Assembly: GCA_964461435.1 (NCBI GenBank)
Contig: CAYWUI010000012.1
Coordinates: forward strand, 1 to 64,000
Direction: 5' to 3'
Length of the DNA stretch: 64,000 nt
Source: G020354785 sp964461435
Lineage (GTDB): Bacteria > Bacteroidota > Bacteroidia > Bacteroidales > UBA10428
A program made the translations under genes and the position numbers. Below are positions 32,733 through 40,809 of this stretch, in pieces (position 1 is the stretch's first letter; each line of letters opens with the position of its first letter). The notes under the pieces were generated by a model, which ran no database searches, was not told the origin of the DNA, and worked only from the letters and a program-made list of their open reading frames with translations.

Positions 32733-35700
32733 ATGAACTTATTTAAACAGACGAAGAACACTGGTATTATTCTGGCATCTGCATTTTTCTTTAACCTGGC
32801 CCTGCTTAATAATATTTATTCACAGAGTCCCGAAAGGTATCTTCAGATAAACGGTACTGCCGAACTGGATATGAAACCCGTCTCAAATGCTATAGTTACA
32901 CTTTACGAAAACAATGCAGAGATTAGTTCAGTAAAAACAGGTTCCAGCGGACTTTTTTCATTTAAGCTTGAAATGAATAAGGATTATGTCATTGAGATTG
33001 CTAAAAAGGGATATATACCAAAAAGGATCAGGTTTATAACAAATATTCCCGATGAAGAGACAGGAATATGGGTAAGGGAATTCGCTGTAGGGCTGGTTAA
33101 ATACTGCGAAGGGATTAATTATTCGGTATTAAATGAGCCCGTGGATGTGATAAAGTACAGCGTTAAAAGAAAAGACTTTGATTCTGACAAGACCTTTGTT
33201 TACAAGGCTAAACCCAGGCTGGAGAATCTGTATATGGAAGTTGACCAGTGTATAACAGACAAGTATAATAAAGCCCTGGATGAAGCTGACAAGCTGCTGG
33301 AGCAAAAAAAGTATGACGAGGCAAAAAGCAGGTATGAAGAGGCGCAGGAAATATACCCCAATGAAGAGTATCCCGGAGAGCAGATAAATAAAATAGCTGA
33401 TATGATTACTAAGGATATGAATATAGACAATTTATATAATAACACTATTAGCGAAGCGGATGCTTTATATGCCCAGGGCAGGTACGATGAAGCCCTGATA
33501 AAATACAAAGGGGCTATGATGCTTAAGCCCCAGGAGATGTATTCAAAGCAAAAAATAAGTGAGATAGAATCACATGCAGCAAAACTGGAGGCAGAGCAGC
33601 AAGCCAAAAGTGATGCAGATACCAAGTATAATAACCTTATATTAAAAGGTAACTCAGCTATGGCCGAAAAGAACTATGAACTGGCAAAGCAGCTTTATTC
33701 ACAGGCCCAGGAGATTAAACCGGCCAATAATTATCCGGCGAATAAAATACAGGAAATTGATGTGTTGGTATCTCAAAAAGCGCAGGCAGAAGCAAAGCAG
33801 CAGGAACAGGTCAGGGAATACACCAGCAAAGTGAGCCAGGCCGACAGGTTGTTGCAGGAACAGAACTATGAAGCTGCAAAGGCAGCATATCAGAATGCTT
33901 TGGCTGCAAATCCGCAGGAACTGTACCCCAGGCAAAAGATAGCTGAGATAGATAACCTCATAAAAGAAAGGCAGGAAGCCCAGGTACAGGCCAAAAGAGA
34001 TGCCCTGGATAAGGAATACCAGGCTGCCCTCGCTGAGGGAGACAATTTCTTCAACCTGAAAGAGTATGATGCTGCGAAAACAGCATATAACAGGGCCTCA
34101 AATATTAAGCCTAATGAACTGTACCCCAGGCAAAGAATAGAGAAGATTAATAGCCTGATTGCTGCTGAACAGGCAAGCAAGCAGCAGGCCCTGAACAAGG
34201 CCTACAGTGATGCAATTGCTGCAGGAGAAAATTATGTGGCAGCAAAACAATATGACCTGGCAAAGCAGGAGTATAATAAGGCACTTTCATATAAACCCGA
34301 TGATTACTATGCTAAAAACAGGCTTTCTGAAATTGAAAGACTGGCAGAGACTCAGAGGCAGCAGCTTGCAGCAGATAAAGCCAGGAATGAACAATACCAG
34401 GCTGCCATTGCAAAAGCTGACGGCCTTTTCAAAATGCAGGAATTTGATGCTGCAAAAACAGCTTACCAGGCTGCCATAAATATAAATCCTGCCGAACAAT
34501 ACCCGCGGGGACAGGTACAGGAAATAGACAGGTTGCTGGCAATAAAAAAAGCTGAAAAAGAAAGGGAGATGGAAGCAGGCTATAAAAGTTCTATTATTTC
34601 AGGAAACAGGCTGTTCACGAATAATCAGTATGCCCTGGCAAGGGACGAATATGAGAAGGCCCTGGGTTATAAACCGGGTGATCTGTATGCCACGAACAGG
34701 ATTTCGGAAGTAAACAGGCTTTTATCTGAGGCAGAACAAAAGGCGGCAGCAGAACAGGCGAGGAAAAAGCAATATGATGACTTAATTGCTAAGGCTGACG
34801 GGTTGAAAAATTCAAAGGATTATAGTAATGCAAAGCTTGAATATAACAGGGCATTACAGATATTTCCGGAAGAGGTTTACCCGAAGCAGCAAATTACTGA
34901 AATAGACAGGTTGCTCAGGGAACAGGAGCAGGTTCTGGCTGACAGGAAGGCTAAAGAAAACAGTTATAATATGGCAATAAGTAAAGGCGACGGCTATTTT
35001 CGCCTGGAAGAATACGAAAAGGCAAAAGCTGAGTATTATAACGCCCTGTTAATTATGCCTGATGAGATTTATCCCAGGGATAAGATAAATGAAATAGACG
35101 GGATAGTGCAGGCACAATTAAAGGCCCAGGCTGATGCCAAAGCTAAAAATGATGCATACAACAGTTCTGTTACGAAGGCAGATAATTTATTTGCGCAGAA
35201 AAAATATAATGAGGCCCGGACGGGTTATACCGCAGCATTGAATTATAAGCCAGACGCCAGCTACCCGAAGGAGCAGATCTCAAAGATAGATGATATCCTG
35301 GCAGAGCAGGAAAGCACGCGTCAGGCCCAGCTGGCAAGGGATAGGGAGTATCAATCTATTATAGCGGTGGCCGACAGGGCCTTTGATGCAGCAGACTATA
35401 ATAACGCAAAGACATCATACGAAAAAGCACTGGATGTTAAACCTGATGAACTCTACCCTAAACAGAAAATAGCTCGTATCAACGATATACTTGAACTACT
35501 GGCAAAACAGGAAAAAACATCAAAATCCTACCAGTCCCAGGCCCAGTCACAGACCTCGGCAGGAACAGCTTCAAAACCTAAACTGGCTGATTTGAATTTT
35601 AAAGACGATAATGAAAGAGACAGGTATCTGGCAGGACTTAAAACAAGGTACCCTGAAGGAATAACCCTTGAGACATACGCGGAAAAGTTTAAAATTACAA

Positions 35701-35870
35701 AAAGGTATGTAATAATCAGGCAGGGTATGGCACACGAATTTCGTATGGTGCACTTTACAAGCTGGGGAGGAAAAGAATACTCGGTTGACGGAAAACCTAT
35801 AACAGGCCAGTATTTTGAATCGCAAATATCACCCCGATCCGGCGAATACTATAAAGAATTTGAGTTTTAA
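32733..35870 (+). CDS. Large periplasmic repeat protein with 12 TPR-like repeats
   Basis: A 1045-residue exported protein. After a signal peptide (ends NIYSQS), residues about 40-110 form a carboxypeptidase-regulatory-like beta domain (KPVSNAIVTLYENN, AKKGYIPKRI). From about residue 170 to 940 come twelve repeats of 60-66 residues, each with the pattern A-x-F-x4-Y-x2-AK-x2-Y-x-AL-x-I-x-P-x3-YP-x4-I-x-EID, i.e. TPR-like helix pairs joined by Lys/Gln/Ala-rich helices. A distinct C-terminal domain of about 100 residues ends in GEYYKEFEF. The stop codon overlaps the ATG of the binding-protein gene (TAATG), so it is translationally coupled to the ABC importer. Role unknown; a long periplasmic scaffold is likely. 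Confidence 0.75.
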   Translation: MNLFKQTKNTGIILASAFFFNLALLNNIYSQSPERYLQINGTAELDMKPVSNAIVTLYENNAEISSVKTGSSGLFSFKLEMNKDYVIEIAKKGYIPKRIRFITNIPDEETGIWVREFAVGLVKYCEGINYSVLNEPVDVIKYSVKRKDFDSDKTFVYKAKPRLENLYMEVDQCITDKYNKALDEADKLLEQKKYDEAKSRYEEAQEIYPNEEYPGEQINKIADMITKDMNIDNLYNNTISEADALYAQGRYDEALIKYKGAMMLKPQEMYSKQKISEIESHAAKLEAEQQAKSDADTKYNNLILKGNSAMAEKNYELAKQLYSQAQEIKPANNYPANKIQEIDVLVSQKAQAEAKQQEQVREYTSKVSQADRLLQEQNYEAAKAAYQNALAANPQELYPRQKIAEIDNLIKERQEAQVQAKRDALDKEYQAALAEGDNFFNLKEYDAAKTAYNRASNIKPNELYPRQRIEKINSLIAAEQASKQQALNKAYSDAIAAGENYVAAKQYDLAKQEYNKALSYKPDDYYAKNRLSEIERLAETQRQQLAADKARNEQYQAAIAKADGLFKMQEFDAAKTAYQAAININPAEQYPRGQVQEIDRLLAIKKAEKEREMEAGYKSSIISGNRLFTNNQYALARDEYEKALGYKPGDLYATNRISEVNRLLSEAEQKAAAEQARKKQYDDLIAKADGLKNSKDYSNAKLEYNRALQIFPEEVYPKQQITEIDRLLREQEQVLADRKAKENSYNMAISKGDGYFRLEEYEKAKAEYYNALLIMPDEIYPRDKINEIDGIVQAQLKAQADAKAKNDAYNSSVTKADNLFAQKKYNEARTGYTAALNYKPDASYPKEQISKIDDILAEQESTRQAQLARDREYQSIIAVADRAFDAADYNNAKTSYEKALDVKPDELYPKQKIARINDILELLAKQEKTSKSYQSQAQSQTSAGTASKPKLADLNFKDDNERDRYLAGLKTRYPEGITLETYAEKFKITKRYVIIRQGMAHEFRMVHFTSWGGKEYSVDGKPITGQYFESQISPRSGEYYKEFEF

Positions 35871-37015
35871 TGTGCAGGTATATTTATCTGGTTCTTCTTC
35901 TCCTGATATTACCAGGATGTAAAAACAAATCTGTCAGGTTCAGGGATAACAGCATTAATTCCTCAGAAATAAAGAAAGTCCCTGTTAAATATGCTTCGGG
36001 ATTTGATATTGAATATTATGGTGAATACACTCTGCTGACAGTAAGAAATCCATGGCAACAAGCTGATAATGTTAAATTTAAATATGCCCTGGCAAAGAGT
36101 GCCGATGACGGTTGCCCCCCGGGATATGAATTGATAAAAATCCCTGTCAAGCGCGTAATATGCCTGTCAACTACTCATATAGGCTTTATCGGCTTCCTGG
36201 GATCAAAAGAATCCATCGTCGGCATATCGGGTAAAAATTATATTACAGATGAATATGTTAACAGGCATATTAAATCAGGTGAAATTAAAGATGTGGGATT
36301 TGATGAAAACCTTAACTATGAACGGATAATCGAGTTAAAACCCGATATAGTCTTTTTATATGGCGTTACGGGTGCCATAGCATCATACATCAATAAACTG
36401 AAGGAGCTTAATATCAGTACGGTACTGGTAGGAGAGTACCTTGAAGAAACACCGCTTGCAAAGATGGAGTGGATTAAATTTATAGCTGCCTTTTATGAAA
36501 CTGAGCAAAAGGCTACTGCCATGTTTGATTCGGTATCTGCCAATTATAACCAGCTGGTGTCTCTTACTGAAGATATTTCTTCCAGGCCTAAAGTATTGCT
36601 GGGCCTTCCCTGGAGAGGAACATGGTATATTTCAGGAAGCAGCAGTTATGCCGCACAGATCATTAAAGATGCAGGCGGTGAATATATATGGAGTGATCTG
36701 AACTATAAGGACAGCCAGCCCTTAAGCCTCGAATCGGTATTTGAAAAAGCGTTTATGGCTGACTTCTGGCTTAACATTGGGGAGGTAAATGACATAGACG
36801 ATATTATAATGGCCGATGAACGGTTTAAGGAGTTGCCTGCTTTAAAGAACAGAAAAGTCTTTAACAATAATAATAAAATTAATAGCTTCGGCGGTAATGC
36901 ATATTTTGAGACAGGTGTTGTTGAACCTGATATTATCCTTTCAGATATTATTCGTATTTTGCATCCTGAATTATTGCCTGATCATAAACTAAAATATTAC
37001 AGTCAAATGAATTAA
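35870..37015 (+). CDS. Lipoprotein substrate-binding protein of a metallophore/cobalamin-type ABC importer
   Basis: A 381-residue lipoprotein (signal ending ILPGC, Cys16) of the BtuF/FepB/FhuD class of cluster A-II binding proteins. Typical segments are RVICLSTTHIGFIGFLGSKESIVGISG, then DENLNYERIIELKPDIVFLYG, and LLGLPWRGTWYISGSSSYAAQIIKDAGGEYIW. It binds an iron siderophore, heme or corrinoid and delivers it to the permease and ATPase encoded downstream. Its ATG overlaps the stop of the repeat-protein gene. The ligand cannot be read from the sequence; no riboswitch or Fur box was recognised. Confidence 0.88.
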   Translation: MCRYIYLVLLLLILPGCKNKSVRFRDNSINSSEIKKVPVKYASGFDIEYYGEYTLLTVRNPWQQADNVKFKYALAKSADDGCPPGYELIKIPVKRVICLSTTHIGFIGFLGSKESIVGISGKNYITDEYVNRHIKSGEIKDVGFDENLNYERIIELKPDIVFLYGVTGAIASYINKLKELNISTVLVGEYLEETPLAKMEWIKFIAAFYETEQKATAMFDSVSANYNQLVSLTEDISSRPKVLLGLPWRGTWYISGSSSYAAQIIKDAGGEYIWSDLNYKDSQPLSLESVFEKAFMADFWLNIGEVNDIDDIIMADERFKELPALKNRKVFNNNNKINSFGGNAYFETGVVEPDIILSDIIRILHPELLPDHKLKYYSQMN

Positions 37016-37027
37016 AAAACACAGAAA

Positions 37028-37312
37028 ATGGCAAATATTAAAAGACTTAAGAAAGAGGTTAAGCAGATAACGCAGGATTTAGTGAACGAATGCCTGGCTT
37101 TTCAGCATTTTCATCCTGATGTTAAACCTGAGAAGATTAATTCAATACTTAAAGATATTATAAATAAGAGCAGTGATATCATATATAAAATAAACCATAT
37201 TAAAAGTGAAAAGGATGTTAATCCTAAAAAGTATTACAGGGACATTATAAAAGATATCAATGAAAAGCTTATACCTGCTCTTGATAAATTAGGCGGTAAG
37301 GGAAGCAGCTAA
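37028..37312 (+). CDS. Small conserved helical protein within the ABC importer operon
   Basis: A 94-residue, highly charged, all-helical protein (MANIKRLKKEVKQITQDL at the start) without signal peptide or membrane segment, hence cytosolic. It sits 12 bp after the binding-protein gene and 11 bp before the permease, clearly inside the operon. I do not recognise a named family. A role in assembly or regulation of the transporter, or none at all, would fit; nothing in the sequence decides. Confidence 0.7.
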   Translation: MANIKRLKKEVKQITQDLVNECLAFQHFHPDVKPEKINSILKDIINKSSDIIYKINHIKSEKDVNPKKYYRDIIKDINEKLIPALDKLGGKGSS

Positions 37313-37323
37313 ATTGACTCAAA

Positions 37324-38367
37324 TTGGATACAAGGTTCAATAAAAGAATATTATTAATTCTTGCTATTCTTGGTGTCCTGCTGGTAATAGTGTTTATTGC
37401 GGACCTTTTTGTCGGTTCATCCAAAATACCTGCTACGGAGATTTTTAGAATGCTGGTAACAGGGAAAAGTGATAACCAGATATGGGCAACTATATTTTTT
37501 AATTTCAGGATACCAAAAGCAATAACTGCAGTACTGGCTGGTGCCGCACTATCAGTAAGCGGAATGCAGATGCAGACTATTTTTCGTAATCCGCTGGCAG
37601 GTCCCTATGTTCTTGGAATAAGTTCGGGAGCCAGCCTTGGTGTTGCCCTCCTTGTACTGGGATTTACGTCACGCATCACCAATCAGTCAATACATTATTT
37701 TGGAAACTGGGCTCAGATAATGGCGGCATGGATAGGGGCCGGACTGGTACTTTTCCTGATACTGGCCGTATCAACAAGAGTTCAGGATATCATGACCATA
37801 CTTATACTGGGTATTTTATTTGGAAGTGCAACATCAGCAATTGTAAGCATATTACAGTATTTTAGCCATCAGTCGATGCTAAAAGCTTTTGTTATCTGGT
37901 CTATGGGGAGCCTTGGCAATTTGTCCAAAGAACAGCTTAACATACTTGTGCCCTGCATTATCATTGGCCTTCTCTTTTCATTCATGTTTTCAAAAATTCT
38001 GAATGCCCTTTTACTGGGAGAAACATATGCAAAAAGCCTGGGAGTGAATATTAAACTCTCACGTATAATGCTTTTTATCTCAACAAGCATACTCGCGGGA
38101 AGCATTACAGCATTTTGCGGACCTATAGGCTTTATCGGGATAGCAGTACCTCACATTGTAAGAATCATTATGAAGTCTGCCAACCATTATTATCTTATTC
38201 CCGGGTCTCTCATAGCAGGGGCTATTATGCTGTTAATAAGTGATATCGTTTCTCTCCTGCCAGGTTATGATACTGTCCTGCCTGTAAATTCAGTTACAGC
38301 ATTATTGGGGATACCTGTTGTAATATGGATTATCCTGGAAAATAAGAAAATATCAAGCCCTGATTGA
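37324..38367 (+). CDS. FecCD-family ABC importer permease
   Basis: A 347-residue polytopic inner-membrane protein with about ten hydrophobic segments, beginning from a TTG start at 37324. The family hallmark FRIPKAITAVLAGAALSVSGMQMQ near residue 60 and NPLAGPYVLGISSGASLG near residue 90 are clear, as is FCGPIGFIGIAVPHIVR in the C-terminal third, the segment that contacts the ATPase. It forms the channel for the metallophore or corrinoid importer. The next gene starts within 3 bp of its stop codon. Confidence 0.92.
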   Translation: MDTRFNKRILLILAILGVLLVIVFIADLFVGSSKIPATEIFRMLVTGKSDNQIWATIFFNFRIPKAITAVLAGAALSVSGMQMQTIFRNPLAGPYVLGISSGASLGVALLVLGFTSRITNQSIHYFGNWAQIMAAWIGAGLVLFLILAVSTRVQDIMTILILGILFGSATSAIVSILQYFSHQSMLKAFVIWSMGSLGNLSKEQLNILVPCIIIGLLFSFMFSKILNALLLGETYAKSLGVNIKLSRIMLFISTSILAGSITAFCGPIGFIGIAVPHIVRIIMKSANHYYLIPGSLIAGAIMLLISDIVSLLPGYDTVLPVNSVTALLGIPVVIWIILENKKISSPD

Positions 38368-38369
38368 TA

Positions 38370-39395
38370 ATGAACATGTTCGATAACATATTAATGATTG
38401 AAAAGCTCAACGTAGGATATGGCGATTCACACATCAGCGGAAAGCTGGTTTTTTCCGGCATTAACCTCCGGGCAAAAAAAGGGGAGAATATTGCTGTCAT
38501 AGGGAGAAACGGCATTGGCAAGAGTACTCTTCTGAGAACTATTGGCAGGCTCCAAAAACCGCTAGGAGGACAGATACAAATTATGGGCAGGGATATCAGG
38601 CATTATACCAGGCAGGAATTTGCCAGGCTCATAAGTTTTGTATCAACAGAGATAATACGGATAAGCAATTTAAGGTTGCTTGACCTCGTTGCTATGGGAA
38701 GATATCCTTATACAGGCTGGACCGGAAAACTGGACGATAATGATCATAATATTATTAATGATTCTATACATCTGGCAGGTATTGATAATCTGAAATACAA
38801 ATCAATAAATGAGGTGAGCGACGGGGAAAGGCAACGGGCAATGATAGCAAGAGCCCTGGCCCAGGATACTGAAATCATTATACTGGACGAGCCCACTGCT
38901 TTTCTTGATTTGCCAAGCAAATATGAGATTATAAGATTGCTTAATGAACTTAGTGCCAATAAAGGCAAGACAATAATATTTTCATCCCACGACCTCAGTA
39001 TTACATTGCAGGAAACCGACAAGATATGGCTTATGCAAAATAACAAAATTACCGAGGGAGCCCCCGAGGATTTAATACTCAACAAAGATATTTATAGCCT
39101 GTTTGATAATTCGCACTTGACCTTTAACCTCGAAAGCGGTGATATCAGGTTAACCCGCAAAAGAATAGATAAAATTAACCTTAAAGGTAAAGGAACTTTA
39201 AAATACTGGACACGGAAGGCCCTTGAAAGGATGGGCTATGACATATGTGATGAAGCTGATGCAGATATTAGTGTTCAAATAAATGACGATAATAAAGTTA
39301 CAGAATGGATTTTAGTGAAAAAGGGAAATGAAATTAAATGTAATTCAATATATAATTTATCTTTGCATCTTAGAAATATTAACAGGTTTTACTAA
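38370..39395 (+). CDS. ABC importer ATPase (FecE/BtuD type) with C-terminal extension
   Basis: The nucleotide-binding subunit of the importer. Walker A is GRNGIGKS, the signature is VSDGERQR, Walker B is IIILDEPTAFLD and the switch histidine is in FSSHDLS. I prefer the ATG at 38370 (341 residues) over an overlapping TTG at 38364. Typical homologues end near residue 255; here about 85 extra residues follow (TLKYWTRKALERMGYDICDE, then DDNKVTEWILVKKG), forming a small alpha-beta domain possibly regulatory. A TATCTTTG promoter box for the next gene lies within its last codons. Confidence 0.9.
   Translation: MNMFDNILMIEKLNVGYGDSHISGKLVFSGINLRAKKGENIAVIGRNGIGKSTLLRTIGRLQKPLGGQIQIMGRDIRHYTRQEFARLISFVSTEIIRISNLRLLDLVAMGRYPYTGWTGKLDDNDHNIINDSIHLAGIDNLKYKSINEVSDGERQRAMIARALAQDTEIIILDEPTAFLDLPSKYEIIRLLNELSANKGKTIIFSSHDLSITLQETDKIWLMQNNKITEGAPEDLILNKDIYSLFDNSHLTFNLESGDIRLTRKRIDKINLKGKGTLKYWTRKALERMGYDICDEADADISVQINDDNKVTEWILVKKGNEIKCNSIYNLSLHLRNINRFY
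39358..39365 (+). promoter_or_regulatory. Possible internal -7 box upstream of the small membrane protein gene
   Basis: TATCTTTG occurs inside the 3' end of the ATPase gene, 45 bases before the ATG at 39411. It would allow the small gene to be expressed without the ABC operon. The -33 TTG is missing and the sequence is also constrained by the coding frame, so chance is possible. Confidence 0.3.
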
Positions 39396-39410
39396 TTAAT
39401 TCGTAAAATT

Positions 39411-39623
39411 ATGGATAAGTCTGTAAAAAAAATAGTCTCCTATATTCTAATCGGATTGGTCCTTTTCTTTACTGTTATGGCTGTGTTAGGCGTGTGGGGA
39501 TTTATTGAATTTGAAGATGTTATACGGAAAATTATGTCCTCCTTGCTGATAATTTTTGCAGCCTCAGCAGTTGTGTTATTTATATTTACAGTCCTGATAA
39601 AAGAAAACGGTCCTCAGAAATAA
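39411..39623 (+). CDS. Small two-helix membrane protein
   Basis: A 70-residue protein with two transmembrane segments (about residues 9-31, IVSYILIGLVLFFTVMAVL, and 42-62, SSLLIIFAASAVVLFIFTVL) joined by a short acidic loop. Lengths and charges fit a real inner-membrane protein. It follows the ABC ATPase by 15 bp on the same strand and ends the operon. I do not recognise the family; small proteins of this type are common in Bacteroidota. Confidence 0.7.
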   Translation: MDKSVKKIVSYILIGLVLFFTVMAVLGVWGFIEFEDVIRKIMSSLLIIFAASAVVLFIFTVLIKENGPQK

Positions 39624-39781
39624 GCTTCATTAAAGCTATATAATTCATTACACATTACTAATCCAGGGTAATTATGCTTATTGGAATGTAAATTTTTTTA
39701 TTTAAAATAACATCTGATACAATAAAATATATTTTCTATCGTTATACAAAATTGATGAATTGCAAACCCACTTATTAACAT

Positions 39782-40675
39782 ATGCTTTCAATACTCATCC
39801 CGGTATATAATTTTAATGTTGTTGAACTGGTAAAAAGCTTAAATTCTCAGGCAAATCAAGCAAAGGTCGATTTTGAAATCATTGTTATTGACGATGCTTC
39901 CGAGGAGAAGTATAAAAAAACTAACAGGCGGATTGCTGATATACCTCATATTAAATACTTTGAAGAAAAGGAGAATCTTGGCAGATCGAGGATTAGAAAT
40001 AAGCTTGCTGACCTTTCATCATATCAACACCTGCTGTTTGTGGACTGCGATTCAAAGGTCTGCAATAGTGACTATATTCAGAAATACCTGGAATATTGCA
40101 GCAGTGAAGTTGTTATTTGCGGCGGCAGATCTTATTTGCCCGAACTGCCGGCTGAGAACAGTTACTATTTACGGTGGCTGCACGGAATAAGGCGCGAACA
40201 GTTTTCAGCTGAAGTGAGGAACTCAGAGCCGAATAAATCTTTTATGACCAACAACTTTCTCATTTCAAAAATAATATTCAACAAGGTAAGATTCGACGAG
40301 ACAATTGCCAGCTATGGCCATGAAGACACCCTTTTTGGCTATGAATTGAAGAAAAATAATATAATTATTAATCACATAGATAATCCACTGGTCCATTTGG
40401 GACTTGAGACTAACGAAGAGTTTGTTAAGAAGACAAAAGAGGGCGTAGAGAACTTAAATCAGATTATGAGGCAAAATGGCTATGAAAAAGTGTTTTTCAG
40501 GGACATAACCTTGCTTTACTGGTTTAAATTCCTGCAAAAGCTGGGAATTAACAGGTTTTTAAGATTCCTTTTCAGAAAGTCCGAAAAGAGATTATACAAA
40601 TACCTGGTAAATAATAAACCGCGTTTGTTATTCTTTGATCTTTATAAACTGGGTTATTTGTGTTCTATCAACTAA
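39782..40675 (+). CDS. Glycosyltransferase family 2
   Basis: A 297-residue GT-A enzyme. It starts MLSILIPVYNFN, has DFEIIVIDDASEE and ENLGRSRIRNKLA, a metal-binding DCD in LLFVDCDSKV near residue 87, and the acceptor-site ED in YGHEDTLFGYELKK near residue 180. It transfers a sugar from a nucleotide donor to a surface glycan or lipid. No transmembrane segment is evident. It stands alone between the ABC operon and argS; acceptor unknown. Confidence 0.88.
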   Translation: MLSILIPVYNFNVVELVKSLNSQANQAKVDFEIIVIDDASEEKYKKTNRRIADIPHIKYFEEKENLGRSRIRNKLADLSSYQHLLFVDCDSKVCNSDYIQKYLEYCSSEVVICGGRSYLPELPAENSYYLRWLHGIRREQFSAEVRNSEPNKSFMTNNFLISKIIFNKVRFDETIASYGHEDTLFGYELKKNNIIINHIDNPLVHLGLETNEEFVKKTKEGVENLNQIMRQNGYEKVFFRDITLLYWFKFLQKLGINRFLRFLFRKSEKRLYKYLVNNKPRLLFFDLYKLGYLCSIN

Positions 40676-40770
40676 TCTGTACCTTAAATAATTATATGCT
40701 TCAGCCATTAATCTTTCCGGCATATTGAAATTGATTCTCATTTTTCTTTTAGAATTCATTTTTCAAATAT

Positions 40771-40778
40771 TATTTTTG
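40771..40778 (+). promoter_or_regulatory. Probable -7 promoter box of argS
   Basis: TATTTTTG matches TAnnTTTG and ends 31 bases before the argS ATG. No TTG is found 17-20 bases upstream, so support is from the -7 element only. Confidence 0.4.
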
Positions 40779-40809
40779 TCTCAGGTTAAAAGTACTCGAA
40801 AGGCAAAAA

